Assembly: GCF_001021165.1 (NCBI RefSeq)
Contig: NZ_AZAY01000048.1
Location: 62,149 to 126,148, forward strand
Direction of reading: 5' to 3'
From: Marinitoga sp. 1197
GTDB taxonomy: Bacteria; Thermotogota; Thermotogae; Petrotogales; Petrotogaceae
Length of the DNA stretch: 64,000 nucleotides
Position 1 is the first letter of the stretch, and the number at the start of each line of letters is the position of its first letter. The notes under the pieces were generated by a model. The model was not told the DNA's origin and did no database searches. It saw only the letters and a program-made list of their open reading frames with translations. This document shows positions 43,311-51,280 of the stretch, piece by piece. Position numbers and translations under genes: made by a program.

Positions 43311-43409
43311 TTACCAAGTTATTGCACAAACAACTATAGCTCCCTGGCAGAAATAACATTCAGATGCAATAATAGGAGTTTTTGATATCGAATAATATCC
43401 TTTTAACAA
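43311..43409 (-). CDS. Putative RiPP precursor peptide 2 (32 residues)
   Basis: TTG start at 43409 with AAAGGAGGTGG upstream at ideal spacing; 32 codons and TAA. The peptide starts MLKGYYSISK and ends with C18-Y-F-C21-Q-G-A-I-V-V-C28-A-I-T-W32. The same frame is open back to an ATG at 43514 (67 residues in all), but the ribosome site and the alignment with peptide 1 favour the short form. It is the first gene of the minus-strand RiPP operon, 24 bases before peptide 1. Confidence 0.78.
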   Translation of the reverse strand: MLKGYYSISKTPIIASECYFCQGAIVVCAITW

Positions 43410-43514
43410 TTTAATCCACCTCCTTTCATGATTTAATATAGTATCCTTCAAAATTTCTAAAATTATATTGTTTACAATACTTTCATATTGTCTCGAAAAG
43501 AGGTTTTCCTCCAT

Positions 43515-43994
43515 GGCTTATAATATAATTGAATTAAACATTTATTTAATTCGGTAAAATAAAACTATTCACTTTTATCTTAATTTTGCTTATAATAAAT
43601 ATAATATTTATATCCTTATTATTTTTTATCATATTGATTGGTCTATTATTTCTGAATTTTCAAATCATGCTGCATAAGCAGAATGATTTTATTTAATTTA
43701 TAACTTTTTCCTTAGCATTTACCAAGCAATGCTTCTGGGGTTAGTAAAGATGATTATTCTCCTGTTTCCTTAATTAAGACTATTTTTAATAATAATGTGA
43801 TTTTTTTAACTAAAACCCCCGCAAAATTTTTTGACTTATTTATTTTTATATTATATATGATTTAAAATTTTTATTTTCATTTATTCAGTTTACGATTATT
43901 TTAGCAAAAAAAAAAAAAAAAAAAAAATTACATCTGAGTAAATTTTTTATTTCTTATATTTAATAATAAGGTGTATTCTCTAAAAAATCCAAAA
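43515..43994. other. Gene-free upstream region of the RiPP operon
   Basis: No gene is seen in these 480 bases. Notable items: a perfect 8-bp inverted repeat GAATTAAA-CATTTA-TTTAATTC at 43531-43552 next to a TATATTATAAG -10-like sequence (minus strand, about 43520), which could be an operator; a hairpin AAATCATGCTGC/GCAGAATGATTT at 43662-43689; an uninterrupted run of 22 A at 43906-43927; and CTCTAAAAAATCC at 43978-43990, resembling the left end of the palindromic repeats, immediately before the xseB duplicate. Confidence 0.5.
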
Positions 43995-44229
43995 GACAAA
44001 AACAGAGTTAAAGAAAAAAACATTTAAAGAAATAACAGAAATGCTTGAATTAATTTCTCAAATATTTCAAAAAAATGGCAGTGAATTGGATATTGAATAT
44101 GCTCTGGAAATTTATAAAAAAGGATTAGATTTGTTATTATTGGCAAAAGAAAAGTTGGTAATAGCAAAAGAAGAAAAGGAAAAAATTGATAAGAGATTCG
44201 AAGAAATTAAAATGAAATTTGAAAATTAA
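43995..44229 (+). pseudogene. Truncated second copy of xseB
   Basis: Contains XseB from about residue 10 to the stop codon but lacks the start codon, ribosome site and first nine codons. An internal ATG at 44041 would give the last 62 residues; it has no ribosome site, so expression is unlikely. Confidence 0.85.
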
Positions 44230-44245
44230 ATTTGAAATCACCCCT
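43995..44245 (+). repeat. Right direct repeat flanking the RiPP island
   Basis: Matches 39609-39859 at 248 of 251 positions without gaps. Together the two copies bound a 4.1-kb segment, so recombination between them would remove the RiPP genes and leave one intact xseB. Confidence 0.95.
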
Positions 44246-44316
44246 CAATTCTAAGGAATTTTTAAGGAACGTAATATAAAATATCATTGAATAATATCAC
44301 AAAAGGGGTGTTTTTT

Positions 44317-44787
44317 ATGAAAAAAATACTTGTCGTTTTAATTTTAAGTTTATTAAGTGTTTCTATGTTTTCTTTTACTAAAATGCCTATACTAAACGAT
44401 AACAAATTGTTTGAAATTAAGGGAACCATAGAAAATGTTGTTGTAACAAAAAATGATAGATTTTTCTTTATGTCACTTAAAGACAAAGAAAATTTTAAAG
44501 CTGTTTTTCCAAATGTACCGAGAATATTCAATTGGTTTGAAAATGGAACGAATATTGCATTATATGGCTATTATGTAGAATTGAAAAATGCCAAATATTT
44601 TATACCTGTAAAATTAGAATATAAAAATAGAATACTTGATTTAAGAAAAGAAATAGCTCGAAGATTATATGAAATAAGATTACGTATGTATAAACACTAT
44701 CCATTATATCCAAATTATTATTTTGGATATAATTATAAACCACATTATAATCCAAAATTTTATAAACCATATTATCCAGCTAAATAA
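44317..44787 (+). CDS. Secreted protein of unknown function with Tyr/Pro-rich tail
   Basis: 156 residues: a clear signal peptide (MKKILVVLILSLLSVSMFSF), then a small domain with alternating strands (LFEIKGTIENVVVTKNDRFFFMSL, NGTNIALYGYYVELKNAKYFIPV) resembling an OB-like barrel. A charged helix and a C-terminal tail rich in Tyr, Pro, His and Asn follow. The start at 44317 has AAAGGGGTG upstream. It follows the right copy of the xseB repeat, so before insertion of the RiPP island it probably lay directly behind xseB. The function is unknown. Confidence 0.75.
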   Translation: MKKILVVLILSLLSVSMFSFTKMPILNDNKLFEIKGTIENVVVTKNDRFFFMSLKDKENFKAVFPNVPRIFNWFENGTNIALYGYYVELKNAKYFIPVKLEYKNRILDLRKEIARRLYEIRLRMYKHYPLYPNYYFGYNYKPHYNPKFYKPYYPAK

Positions 44788-44828
44788 TTCATAAAGATAT
44801 TATAATAAAAATCTTTCAGTAATTTTAG

Positions 44829-44860
44829 AAAAAGATAAATCCCATTTGGGATTTATCTTT
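44829..44860. terminator. Bidirectional terminator
   Basis: AAAGATAAATCCC-ATTT-GGGATTTATCTTT hairpin with A and T tracts on its two sides, between the converging secreted-protein gene and guaB. Confidence 0.85.
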
Positions 44861-44861
44861 T

Positions 44862-46316
44862 TTATTTTATTGAATAGTTAGGTGATTCTTTAGTTATCGA
44901 TATATCATGAGGATGACTTTCTTTAATACTTGAAGAGGTTATTTTTATAAATTCGGCTTTCTCATGTAAATCATCAATATCTTTTGCTCCTATATATCCC
45001 ATACCTGATTTTAATCCACCTAATAGTTGATATACAACTTCTTTCACTTTACCCTTATAAGGGACCATTCCTTCAACACCTTCAGGAACAAATTTATCAG
45101 TTCTTGTGATATTTTCTTGAAAATATCTATCTTTGCTACCTTTTTTCATAGCGCTAATGGATCCCATGCCTCTATAAGTTTTATATTTTCTTCCTTGATA
45201 TAATATTGTTTCTCCAGGCGCTTCTTCTGTTCCAGCAAATAAACTTCCAAGCATTACAGTATTTGCACCTGCAGCTAAAGCTTTTACAATGTCTCCTGAA
45301 TACCTTATTCCACCATCAGCAATTACAGGAATATTGTATTTTTTTGCAACAGATACTACATCTAAGATCGCAGTTAATTGCGGAACTCCAATACCAGCAA
45401 CAATTCGAGTTGTACATATTGACCCGGGACCTATTCCTACTTTTAAAGCATCCGCTCCAGCTTTTATCAAATCATACGCTCCCTCTTTTGTTGCAATATT
45501 ACCAGCAATAATTGGTATCTTTGGAAATTCTTTTTTTAACATTTTTAATATATCAATAATATTTTTCGAATGTCCGTGTGCTGAATCCAACACTAATACA
45601 TCCACATTGGCTTTTACTAATGCATTGGCTCTTTCTAAAGCATCAGAAATCCCTATTGCCCCGCCAACTAATAATCTCCCCTTTTCATCTCGAGATGCAT
45701 CAGGATGTTCTATAATTGATAGTATATCTTTTATTGTTATTAATCCTATTAGTTCATTTTTTTCATTTATTATCGGTAATTTTTCTATTTTATTTTGATG
45801 TAATATTTTTTTAGCTTCTTTTATTGTTATATGTGGCCCGGCTACTATTAACTCCTTAAATGATGTCATCAATTCTTTAGCTTTTTTTGATAAATTTGTT
45901 TCAAAACGCATATCTCTATTGGTTAATATACCCAATAATTTATTTTTTTTATCAACAACGGGAAGACCTCCAATTTTATACTCATGCATTAAATTTTCTG
46001 CTTCACGAATAGTGGTATCAGGATATATTGTTATTGGATCATATATTATACCATTTTCCGATTTTTTAACTTTTTCAATTTCATGCACCTGTTCTTCTAT
46101 TGACATATTTTTATGAATTATACCAATTCCGCCTACATGAGCCAGTGATTTTGCCATTTGGCTTTCAGTAACAGTATCCATTGCTGCGGATAAAAATGGA
46201 GTTTTTAAATATATATCTTTTGTTAGCAATGATTTTGTATTCACCTGTGATGGAGTAATTTCACTATACTTAGGGAGTAATAATACATCATCAAAAGTCA
46301 ATGTTTCTCTAAACAT
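44862..46316 (-). CDS. guaB: IMP dehydrogenase
   Basis: 484 residues. The barrel ([15 protein letters not shown] at the start) is interrupted by two CBS domains (about 95-210). The active-site loop is [13 protein letters not shown] with the catalytic cysteine, and [18 protein letters not shown] forms the flap. It oxidises IMP to XMP with NAD+, the first step from IMP to GMP. GGAGATAGATT precedes the ATG. It follows guaA by 13 bases, so both are under the guanine riboswitch upstream of guaA. Confidence 0.96.
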   Translation of the reverse strand: MFRETLTFDDVLLLPKYSEITPSQVNTKSLLTKDIYLKTPFLSAAMDTVTESQMAKSLAHVGGIGIIHKNMSIEEQVHEIEKVKKSENGIIYDPITIYPDTTIREAENLMHEYKIGGLPVVDKKNKLLGILTNRDMRFETNLSKKAKELMTSFKELIVAGPHITIKEAKKILHQNKIEKLPIINEKNELIGLITIKDILSIIEHPDASRDEKGRLLVGGAIGISDALERANALVKANVDVLVLDSAHGHSKNIIDILKMLKKEFPKIPIIAGNIATKEGAYDLIKAGADALKVGIGPGSICTTRIVAGIGVPQLTAILDVVSVAKKYNIPVIADGGIRYSGDIVKALAAGANTVMLGSLFAGTEEAPGETILYQGRKYKTYRGMGSISAMKKGSKDRYFQENITRTDKFVPEGVEGMVPYKGKVKEVVYQLLGGLKSGMGYIGAKDIDDLHEKAEFIKITSSSIKESHPHDISITKESPNYSIK

Positions 46317-46329
46317 AATCTATCTCCTT

Positions 46330-47838
46330 TCATTCCCATTCAATTGTTGCGGGTGGTTTTGAAGTTATATCATAAACAACTCTACCTATTCCTTTTACTT
46401 CATTTGTAATTCTATTAGAAACCTTTTCTAATATTTCATATGGAATTTTTGACCAATTTGCTGTCATTCCTTCAACACTATCAACACTTCTTATAGCAAG
46501 AACATAATCATAATTTCTTTCATCCCCAACTACCCCAACTGTTCTTATCGGAGTTAATATAGTAAATGCCTGCCACACATTGTTATACCAATTATATTTT
46601 TTTAATGTTTCTATAAATATAGAATCTGCTTTTTTTAATATACTCAATTTTTCATCTGTAATTTCTCCTATTATTCTAATTGCCAATCCAGGACCTGGAA
46701 ATGGATGTCTATTTAATATGTGATCCGGTATTCCCAATATTTTACCAAGTTCTCTTACTTCATCTTTAAATAAATTTCTTAGTGGTTCTATTATTTTTAA
46801 ATCTATATTTTCTGGTAATCCGCCAACATTATGATGACTTTTTATTTTTGCTGTATTTTTCCCTGAAGCAGCACTTTCTATAACATCAGAGTATATTGTT
46901 CCCTGAATTAAATATTCGAATTTTCCTTTTGACTCTGCTTCAAAAACCCTTATAAACTCTTCTCCAATTATCTTTCTTTTCTTTTCAGGATCGATTATTC
47001 CACTTAGTTTTTCTAAAAATCTTTTTTTAGCATCAATTATGTTTAAATTTATTCCCATTAATTCTTTGAATATATTTTTCACATCTGTTTCTTCATTAAG
47101 CCTTAATAACCCATGATTTACAAAAACGGCTTTTAAATTATTTCCTATTGCTTTGTGAACAAGTACAGCTGCTACAGAAGAATCAACACCTCCAGAAAGC
47201 GCTATTATTGCTTTTTTGTTTTTTATTTCATTTTTTATTTCCTTTATTTTCTCATCAACAAAATAATTCAAAGACCAATTCTTTTCTAATTTTGCAATTT
47301 TAAAAAGAAAATTTTCTATAATTTTATTTCCATATTCAGTGTGTTTAACTTCTGGATGAAATTGAAGTCCATATATATATTCTGAAAATTTTATAGCTGC
47401 ATTTATATTATTTTTTGTTTTAGCTATGACTTCACTATTTTTAGGTAATTCTGTAACGGAATCTCCATGACTCATCCATGTTGTTATTTTAGATTTTATT
47501 CCGTCAAATAATTCGCCTTTTAAATTTTCTATTTCTGTTTTTCCATATTCTGAAATTTCTGTTTTTTCAACCTTCCCCCCGAATTTTTTGCTTAATAACT
47601 GGAATCCATAACATATCCCTAATATGGGTTTATTAGATTTTAAAATCCATTCAGATAATAAAATAGCATTTTCATCATTTACACTCATTGGACCACCGGA
47701 TAAAATTATTGCTCCGATATCTCCATCTGCTTTTTCATCATGCTGTATAACTTCAGAATATATACCCAATTCTCTCACTCTACGTGCTAATAATTGTGTA
47801 TATTGAGAACCATAATCAATAATAAGTACTTTTTTCAT
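46330..47838 (-). CDS. guaA: GMP synthase (glutamine-hydrolysing)
   Basis: 502 residues. The class I glutaminase part has ILIIDYGSQYTQLLARRVRE-like opening, the nucleophile in GICYGFQ and His-x-Glu in QFHPEVKHTEYG. The ATP pyrophosphatase has SGGVDSSV, and the C-terminal dimerisation part has RHPFPGPGLAIRI and ends in PPATIEWE. It converts XMP to GMP. A GTG two codons earlier is in frame, but AGGAGG is best placed for the ATG at 47838. A guanine riboswitch with terminator lies in the leader. Confidence 0.96.
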   Translation of the reverse strand: MKKVLIIDYGSQYTQLLARRVRELGIYSEVIQHDEKADGDIGAIILSGGPMSVNDENAILLSEWILKSNKPILGICYGFQLLSKKFGGKVEKTEISEYGKTEIENLKGELFDGIKSKITTWMSHGDSVTELPKNSEVIAKTKNNINAAIKFSEYIYGLQFHPEVKHTEYGNKIIENFLFKIAKLEKNWSLNYFVDEKIKEIKNEIKNKKAIIALSGGVDSSVAAVLVHKAIGNNLKAVFVNHGLLRLNEETDVKNIFKELMGINLNIIDAKKRFLEKLSGIIDPEKKRKIIGEEFIRVFEAESKGKFEYLIQGTIYSDVIESAASGKNTAKIKSHHNVGGLPENIDLKIIEPLRNLFKDEVRELGKILGIPDHILNRHPFPGPGLAIRIIGEITDEKLSILKKADSIFIETLKKYNWYNNVWQAFTILTPIRTVGVVGDERNYDYVLAIRSVDSVEGMTANWSKIPYEILEKVSNRITNEVKGIGRVVYDITSKPPATIEWE

Positions 47839-47851
47839 ATACACCTCCTAA

Positions 47852-47885
47852 TAAAAAACGCTCCTCTATAAGAAAAGAGGAGCGT
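47852..47885 (-). terminator. Riboswitch-controlled terminator before guaA
   Basis: On the minus strand ACGCTCCTCT and AGAGGAGCGT form a 10-bp stem followed by TTTTTT, ending 14 bases before the guaA start. The GGAAAGGGGG just downstream of the aptamer could pair with the CTCCTCTTTTC strand as an antiterminator. Confidence 0.9.
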
Positions 47886-47904
47886 ATATTATACACCTAC
47901 CCCC

Positions 47905-47978
47905 TTTCCTATAGTCGAATGGTTTACGGCCATTCGGTAGAGACTTCCAGTCCATATTACTGGAATTATATAGGAAAA
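47905..47978 (-). ncRNA. Guanine riboswitch (purine aptamer)
   Basis: The minus strand shows the purine aptamer order: P1 strand TTTCCTATA, J1/2 ATTCCAGTAATATGG, J2/3 GTCTCTACC, P3 GAATGGCCGTAAACCATTC and closing GACTATAGGAAA. The C in GACTAT at the specificity position, rather than T, predicts guanine binding over adenine. With the terminator behind it, high guanine should stop transcription of guaA-guaB. Confidence 0.93.
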
Positions 47979-48004
47979 GTTTTTCATAGTATTAATTTTT
48001 ATGT

Positions 48005-48013
48005 ATTATAACA
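48005..48013 (-). promoter_or_regulatory. Extended -10 promoter of the guaA-guaB operon
   Basis: TGTTATAAT on the minus strand, 27 bases upstream of the riboswitch aptamer. Confidence 0.55.
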
Positions 48014-48066
48014 GCAAAAAACGTTGATTACTTTTCTTTATGGTTAAAAAAAGGTTAATCAGAATA

Positions 48067-48795
48067 TTATATAGTATTTCTAACATACATTAAATATTCT
48101 ATATTTCCTTCTTTACCTTTTATTGGGGATTCAACTATACCTAAAATTAAAAATCCTTTTTCCTCAAATACTTTTATAACATTATTTATAGCTTCTTTTC
48201 TGAATTTATTTTCTTTTACAACACCTTTAATTAATTTTGATGGTTCCAATTCAAATTGTGGTTTTATTAATACAACTCCTTCTGCGTTATCTTTTATTAT
48301 TTTTTTTATAGAATCAATAATTTTTGTTATAGATATAAAGGATACATCACATGTAAAAAAATCAATTGGTTCAAAGTCATCTTTTTTTAAATATCTTGCA
48401 TTTGTATTTTCCATTAATATAATTTTTGAATTATTTCTTAACTTTTTGTGCAATTGATTAGTGCCAGAATCGATTGCATATATTTTTTTTGCATTATTTT
48501 CCAGTAATACCTGTGTAAATCCACCTGTTGAAGAACCAATATCCATACATATTTTTTGATTTACATTGATTTTAAATTCATTAATTGCTTTTAATAATTT
48601 ATAAGCAGCTCTACTTACATATTTTTCCGGTTCAATTAATTCCACTCTATCTTCTATTTTTACTTTTTTTGATGGTTTTAATATTATTTTATCATTTACT
48701 TTTACTTTTCCATCTTTTATTAATCTGTGTGCTTTTTCTCTTGATTCTGTATAATTGTTTTTTACTAAAAATTGGTCTAGTCTGATTTCCATCAT
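48067..48795 (-). CDS. tlyA: TlyA-family rRNA 2'-O-methyltransferase
   Basis: 242 residues. An S4 RNA-binding domain (MEIRLDQFLVKNNYTESREKAHRLIKDGKVKVN) is followed by an FtsJ-like methyltransferase with SAM loop CMDIGSSTGGFTQVLLE (about 84-100), FFTCDVSFISI and IKPQFELEPS. TlyA proteins methylate C1409 of 16S rRNA and, in some bacteria, C1920 of 23S rRNA. The ATG overlaps the end of the upstream membrane protein gene by one base. Confidence 0.92.
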   Translation of the reverse strand: MMEIRLDQFLVKNNYTESREKAHRLIKDGKVKVNDKIILKPSKKVKIEDRVELIEPEKYVSRAAYKLLKAINEFKINVNQKICMDIGSSTGGFTQVLLENNAKKIYAIDSGTNQLHKKLRNNSKIILMENTNARYLKKDDFEPIDFFTCDVSFISITKIIDSIKKIIKDNAEGVVLIKPQFELEPSKLIKGVVKENKFRKEAINNVIKVFEEKGFLILGIVESPIKGKEGNIEYLMYVRNTI

Positions 48796-50036
48796 TATTC
48801 CTCACTTACTTTTTTTACTACTTTTATTTTGTTATTCTGTATAATAATACTTTTATTTTTCAGATATATAGTTTTCTCTGTATAAATTTTTATAGTATTT
48901 TTTATTTCCAGATTTTGATTATCATTATATAATCCACCCGTTTTTAAATCAATTATATATCTTTTTCCACCAAATGTACTTACAAATAATTTATTATTTT
49001 CATTTGTTATAGAAGCTGGAGATCTTCCCATATCTTTAATTATATTTCTTAAACCCATCGTTAGAATTTCACCATATGAGGTTATTATATATATTGTGTG
49101 ATTATCTTCATATGCATATATCGGCATACCATGAAACTGAATCCCTTTATTTTTTTCTAAAATTCCATATGGAGAAACAAATAAGCTGTTTTCTTTTACT
49201 ATAATATTATCATCACTTTTAGATATCCATACACTTTTATTTTTTCCAGTTATTTCTACTCCGCTTTTTAAATCAAAAATTCCCAATATTTTTTCAAACT
49301 CTATTTTTTTTGTTATAGTTTCAGAAGTTAGATACACTGTGTATTCATTATAAATATTTTCAAGATTAAATTTTAATGTTTCATATGGTGTTTCTAAAGT
49401 ATAAATATTAGGAGGTAAAGATATTTTATTATTTATTTCTATATGGTTCCCATTTAATGTCGCGTCTCCTGTATAACCTATAAAATCAACTTTTATCCAT
49501 CTTTCAGGAATTTTTTGAAAGGTATTACCTATAGATAATTTAATCGGCACTTCAATTTCAAAATTATCTTTTAATATTTTCACTTTAAATTGTTCTGACC
49601 AATTAAAAAAAGCAGAAGAAACAATATTACCTGTCTCATCAAACATCTGACAATCATTTGCTATTAGATAAATTCTTCTTATGAATTCGTTTTTAAAAAT
49701 TTTTTTTATTATTTTTTTATATTCATCTAAATATCCATTATATTGTTTATTATTATATTCAATACTAATATTTGAGGCTTGAACGGTTATTTCAAGCCTT
49801 TTTAAATTTGTTGATGGAGGAGTTTCAATGTCAGCATATTTATAAACTTCATAAAATATGTTGGAAAACAAAGAAGTAGGGCCTTTGTATATTAGCCCTA
49901 TTTTTTCTTTCGAAAATATTATAATTGAAATTAAAACAACACCGAATAAAAATACAAACCTTGCGGTGGTGCTGAGGCTGGCGCTTTTGATCGACTTTTC
50001 GCCTCCAATATTTCCTTTATATATTCTGGATTCCAA
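48795..50036 (-). CDS. Unknown membrane-anchored beta-rich protein
   Basis: 413 residues: a short N-terminal part, one membrane helix ([15 protein letters not shown]), then about 370 residues outside with many short strands and repeated motifs near the end ([62 protein letters not shown]) that suggest beta-propeller-like blades. The only usable start in frame is TTG at 50036, which makes a 106-base overlap with truA; AAAGGTGG lies upstream of it. The membrane helix itself is encoded inside the overlap, so the overlap must be real or another start codon is used. Confidence 0.7.
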   Translation of the reverse strand: MESRIYKGNIGGEKSIKSASLSTTARFVFLFGVVLISIIIFSKEKIGLIYKGPTSLFSNIFYEVYKYADIETPPSTNLKRLEITVQASNISIEYNNKQYNGYLDEYKKIIKKIFKNEFIRRIYLIANDCQMFDETGNIVSSAFFNWSEQFKVKILKDNFEIEVPIKLSIGNTFQKIPERWIKVDFIGYTGDATLNGNHIEINNKISLPPNIYTLETPYETLKFNLENIYNEYTVYLTSETITKKIEFEKILGIFDLKSGVEITGKNKSVWISKSDDNIIVKENSLFVSPYGILEKNKGIQFHGMPIYAYEDNHTIYIITSYGEILTMGLRNIIKDMGRSPASITNENNKLFVSTFGGKRYIIDLKTGGLYNDNQNLEIKNTIKIYTEKTIYLKNKSIIIQNNKIKVVKKVSEE

Positions 50037-50668
50037 CTTTCTGTTCCCACCTTTACCAGAGCACCTACAATATTTCTTACCATTCTTCTCAAAAATGACT
50101 GTCCCTCTACTCTTATTAGTATTATATTATTTTTCATTTTTAAAATTCTGATTCTATATATGGTTCTTACAGGGTTTCTTTCATCATTGCCTGTTTTAAA
50201 AGTCGTAAAATCATGTTCTCCTTCTAAATATTTTGCAGCTTCTCTCATTTTATTAATATTTAAATTGTATGGAAACCACCATACTCTATCTCTTAAAAAT
50301 ATGTTTGGCTCATTATTTTGATAAATATAATAATGATAAATCCTTTTTTTCGCTTCATGCCGTGGAGAAAATTTTTTGCGAACATCAAATACACTACGAA
50401 CATATATATCTTCTGGTAAATTGGCATTCAATGCATCTTTTATATTTTTCAAAGTCATTCTTTCGTTTGGAACATCAAAAGCTATAATCTGACCATAACC
50501 ATGAACGCCAGTATCCGTTCTTCCAGCTCCCCAGGAAATAATTTTTTGCTTAAATATCCTTTTTAGTGTTTTTTCAAATTCTCCCTGAACTGTTCTTACC
50601 TTAGGTTGTCCTTGAAACCCGTTAAATTTTGTACCATCATATGCAACTACTGCAGCAACTCTTCGCAT
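49931..50668 (-). CDS. truA: tRNA pseudouridine synthase A
   Basis: 245 residues. The catalytic aspartate lies in [14 protein letters not shown] (about residue 52). [41 protein letters not shown] and the closing [11 protein letters not shown] are all family-typical. TruA makes pseudouridine at tRNA positions 38-40. GGAGGTAAAAA precedes the ATG. The last 106 bases are shared with the next gene in a different frame. Confidence 0.95.
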   Translation of the reverse strand: MRRVAAVVAYDGTKFNGFQGQPKVRTVQGEFEKTLKRIFKQKIISWGAGRTDTGVHGYGQIIAFDVPNERMTLKNIKDALNANLPEDIYVRSVFDVRKKFSPRHEAKKRIYHYYIYQNNEPNIFLRDRVWWFPYNLNINKMREAAKYLEGEHDFTTFKTGNDERNPVRTIYRIRILKMKNNIILIRVEGQSFLRRMVRNIVGALVKVGTESWNPEYIKEILEAKSRSKAPASAPPQGLYFYSVLF

Positions 50669-50680
50669 TTTTTACCTCCA

Positions 50681-51271
50681 TTATAATACACCTTTTTCTT
50701 TTAAAACACCTGTTTCTAATAATTTATAAGCTATTTCTTTTTCCTGTTTTTCCAATAATTCTATATTTTTTGAAAATAATTTTTCATATATTCTAATTAG
50801 ATATAAATTAGCAAATTTAGAAATGTACATTTTCAAAGTTTCTTTATGAGTATCATCTATATCTTTAACAAATGTTTCAAGCCAATCTTCATAATTTTCT
50901 CTTACTTTTTTTGTTTTTATAAGCGCATTAAATTCATGTATTGTTTCATAAAGTCCAATAAATTCTGATATTATTTCTATATAATCACCATATAATTCTC
51001 TAATTTCCTCAGAAAGAAAATCTACAAATGAAACTTTTAAATATGAAGCAATTCTTTTATCAATTTTTAAAAATCTTTTTAATCCTACTAAATTACCTCT
51101 TTTTTCTTTTAAAATGAAATAACCTAAAATACCATTATTAAAGTTTTTTATATTATTCAGGTCTTCATCGCCATACAATATTATTTTAATAGTTTTATGA
51201 TCTATAAATTCACATTTTTTGGGAACATAAAAATCTCCATTATTTGTAATTAATAACAGATTAGGTTCCAT
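50681..51271 (-). CDS. Unknown protein, 196 residues
   Basis: Probably soluble: a beta-rich start (LLLITNNGDFYVPKK, HKTIKIILYG) and a helical remainder with many Glu, Lys and Tyr. No signal peptide, membrane segment or known motif is visible. It begins 9 bases after pgcA-like phosphoglucomutase and ends 12 bases before truA, so it belongs to the same transcript. No family is recognised. Confidence 0.6.
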   Translation of the reverse strand: MEPNLLLITNNGDFYVPKKCEFIDHKTIKIILYGDEDLNNIKNFNNGILGYFILKEKRGNLVGLKRFLKIDKRIASYLKVSFVDFLSEEIRELYGDYIEIISEFIGLYETIHEFNALIKTKKVRENYEDWLETFVKDIDDTHKETLKMYISKFANLYLIRIYEKLFSKNIELLEKQEKEIAYKLLETGVLKEKGVL

Positions 51272-51280
51272 ATTTCCACC

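Noticed and set aside
43311-43514. 67-residue version of precursor 2 as the main product
   Set aside because: The internal TTG has the strong ribosome site and aligns with the ATG of precursor 1; kept only as a possible alternative form.
43725-43790. Possible third, decayed RiPP precursor (minus-strand frame ending S-I-A-W then stop)
   Set aside because: Only about 14 codons, no start codon after the AGGAG and no cysteines; chance similarity is more likely.
44041-44229. 62-codon frame as a second XseB
   Set aside because: It is the truncated duplicate without start region or ribosome site.
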